The notes below the pieces were generated by a model. That model searched no databases and had not been told where the DNA came from. It worked only from the letters and a program-made list of their open reading frames with translations. The position numbers were made by a program, and so were the translations under genes. This document shows, piece after piece, positions 63,927 to 64,000 of a DNA stretch of 64,000 nt. Each line of letters starts with the position of its first letter. Positions within the stretch are counted from its first letter, which is position 1. This DNA comes from Bacteroidales bacterium (GTDB lineage Bacteria > Bacteroidota > Bacteroidia > Bacteroidales > UBA932), in NCBI GenBank assembly GCA_024398125.1, contig JAKSJO010000001.1, positions 1 to 64,000 of the forward strand, written 5' to 3'.

Positions 63927-63967
63927 ATCGGCATGGTTAAACAATGCAAATTTAGTCTTTATTTTCC

Positions 63968-63975
63968 TATATTTG
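63968..63975 (+). promoter_or_regulatory. -7 promoter element for a gene beyond the window
   Basis: TATATTTG on the plus strand, divergent from the methyltransferase promoter. The gene it would serve is not in the window. Confidence 0.45.
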
Positions 63976-64000
63976 TGAATCTGCTGATATGCCTTAACCC

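Overview
The window is a chromosomal segment of a member of the Bacteroidota, most likely order Bacteroidales. The evidence is three SusC/SusD outer-membrane uptake pairs, Bacteroidota-type promoters (TTTG, about 20 bases, TAnnTTTG) in front of many genes, an N-succinylornithine-type transcarbamylase, and family-typical genes such as the PG_1098-like methyltransferase and the PadR/PspC cluster. Coding density is high and gene order is housekeeping-like. I see no prophage, insertion sequence, CRISPR array, tRNA or rRNA gene. Genus cannot be assigned from the sequence alone.

Layout. 1-17.1 kb: two tandem, closely related SusC/SusD units (period about 5.58 kb, each ending in a similar GC-rich terminator), an NhaC-type antiporter, then a third SusC/SusD pair. 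No glycoside hydrolase accompanies them, so the substrate is unknown. 17.1-20.0 kb (minus strand): a membrane protein followed by a lipoprotein with a beta-propeller-like part and one CxxCH motif. 20.1-25.1 kb: class I aminotransferase, M1 aminopeptidase, then a separately promoted pair of a small Cys-rich lipoprotein and a MauE/DoxX-like redox membrane protein. 25.2-27.8 kb: rplU-rpmA-serS-ruvC. 27.8-38.5 kb: proline and arginine synthesis, with proC, argH, an AGCS amino-acid symporter, and a tight minus-strand arginine operon (GNAT-argG-argC-argD-argF'-argB-argE) preceded by a 200-base leader that could encode an arginine-rich peptide next to a strong hairpin. 38.5-45 kb: tadA, a FecCD/BtuC-type ABC importer core, polA with a degenerate proofreading domain, an ECF sigma factor, rsmG and rpmH (a 50-residue gene). 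45-49.9 kb: a membrane protein and winged-helix regulator operon with a doubled palindromic operator, then an esterase, M28 peptidase, lipoprotein and outer-membrane protein. Parts of the intergenic DNA here and upstream carry a repeated 18-base motif. 49.9-64 kb: a helix-hairpin-helix protein, rsmI divergent from an ECF sigma/membrane protein pair, an AI-2E-family permease, tdk, a CE15-like esterase, PspC-PadR-PspC, then recA-trpS-serpin-outer-membrane protein, and a THUMP-like methyltransferase.

How the genes work together. The SusC/SusD and peptidase genes (M1, M28) suit an organism living on imported oligomers, while the arg/pro genes make it self-sufficient for arginine and proline. The points I would look at first are the arginine leader, the operator/terminator control region at 45.2-45.4 kb, the interspersed 18-base motif, the Cys-rich lipoprotein with its redox partner, and the serpin transcribed behind recA and trpS.
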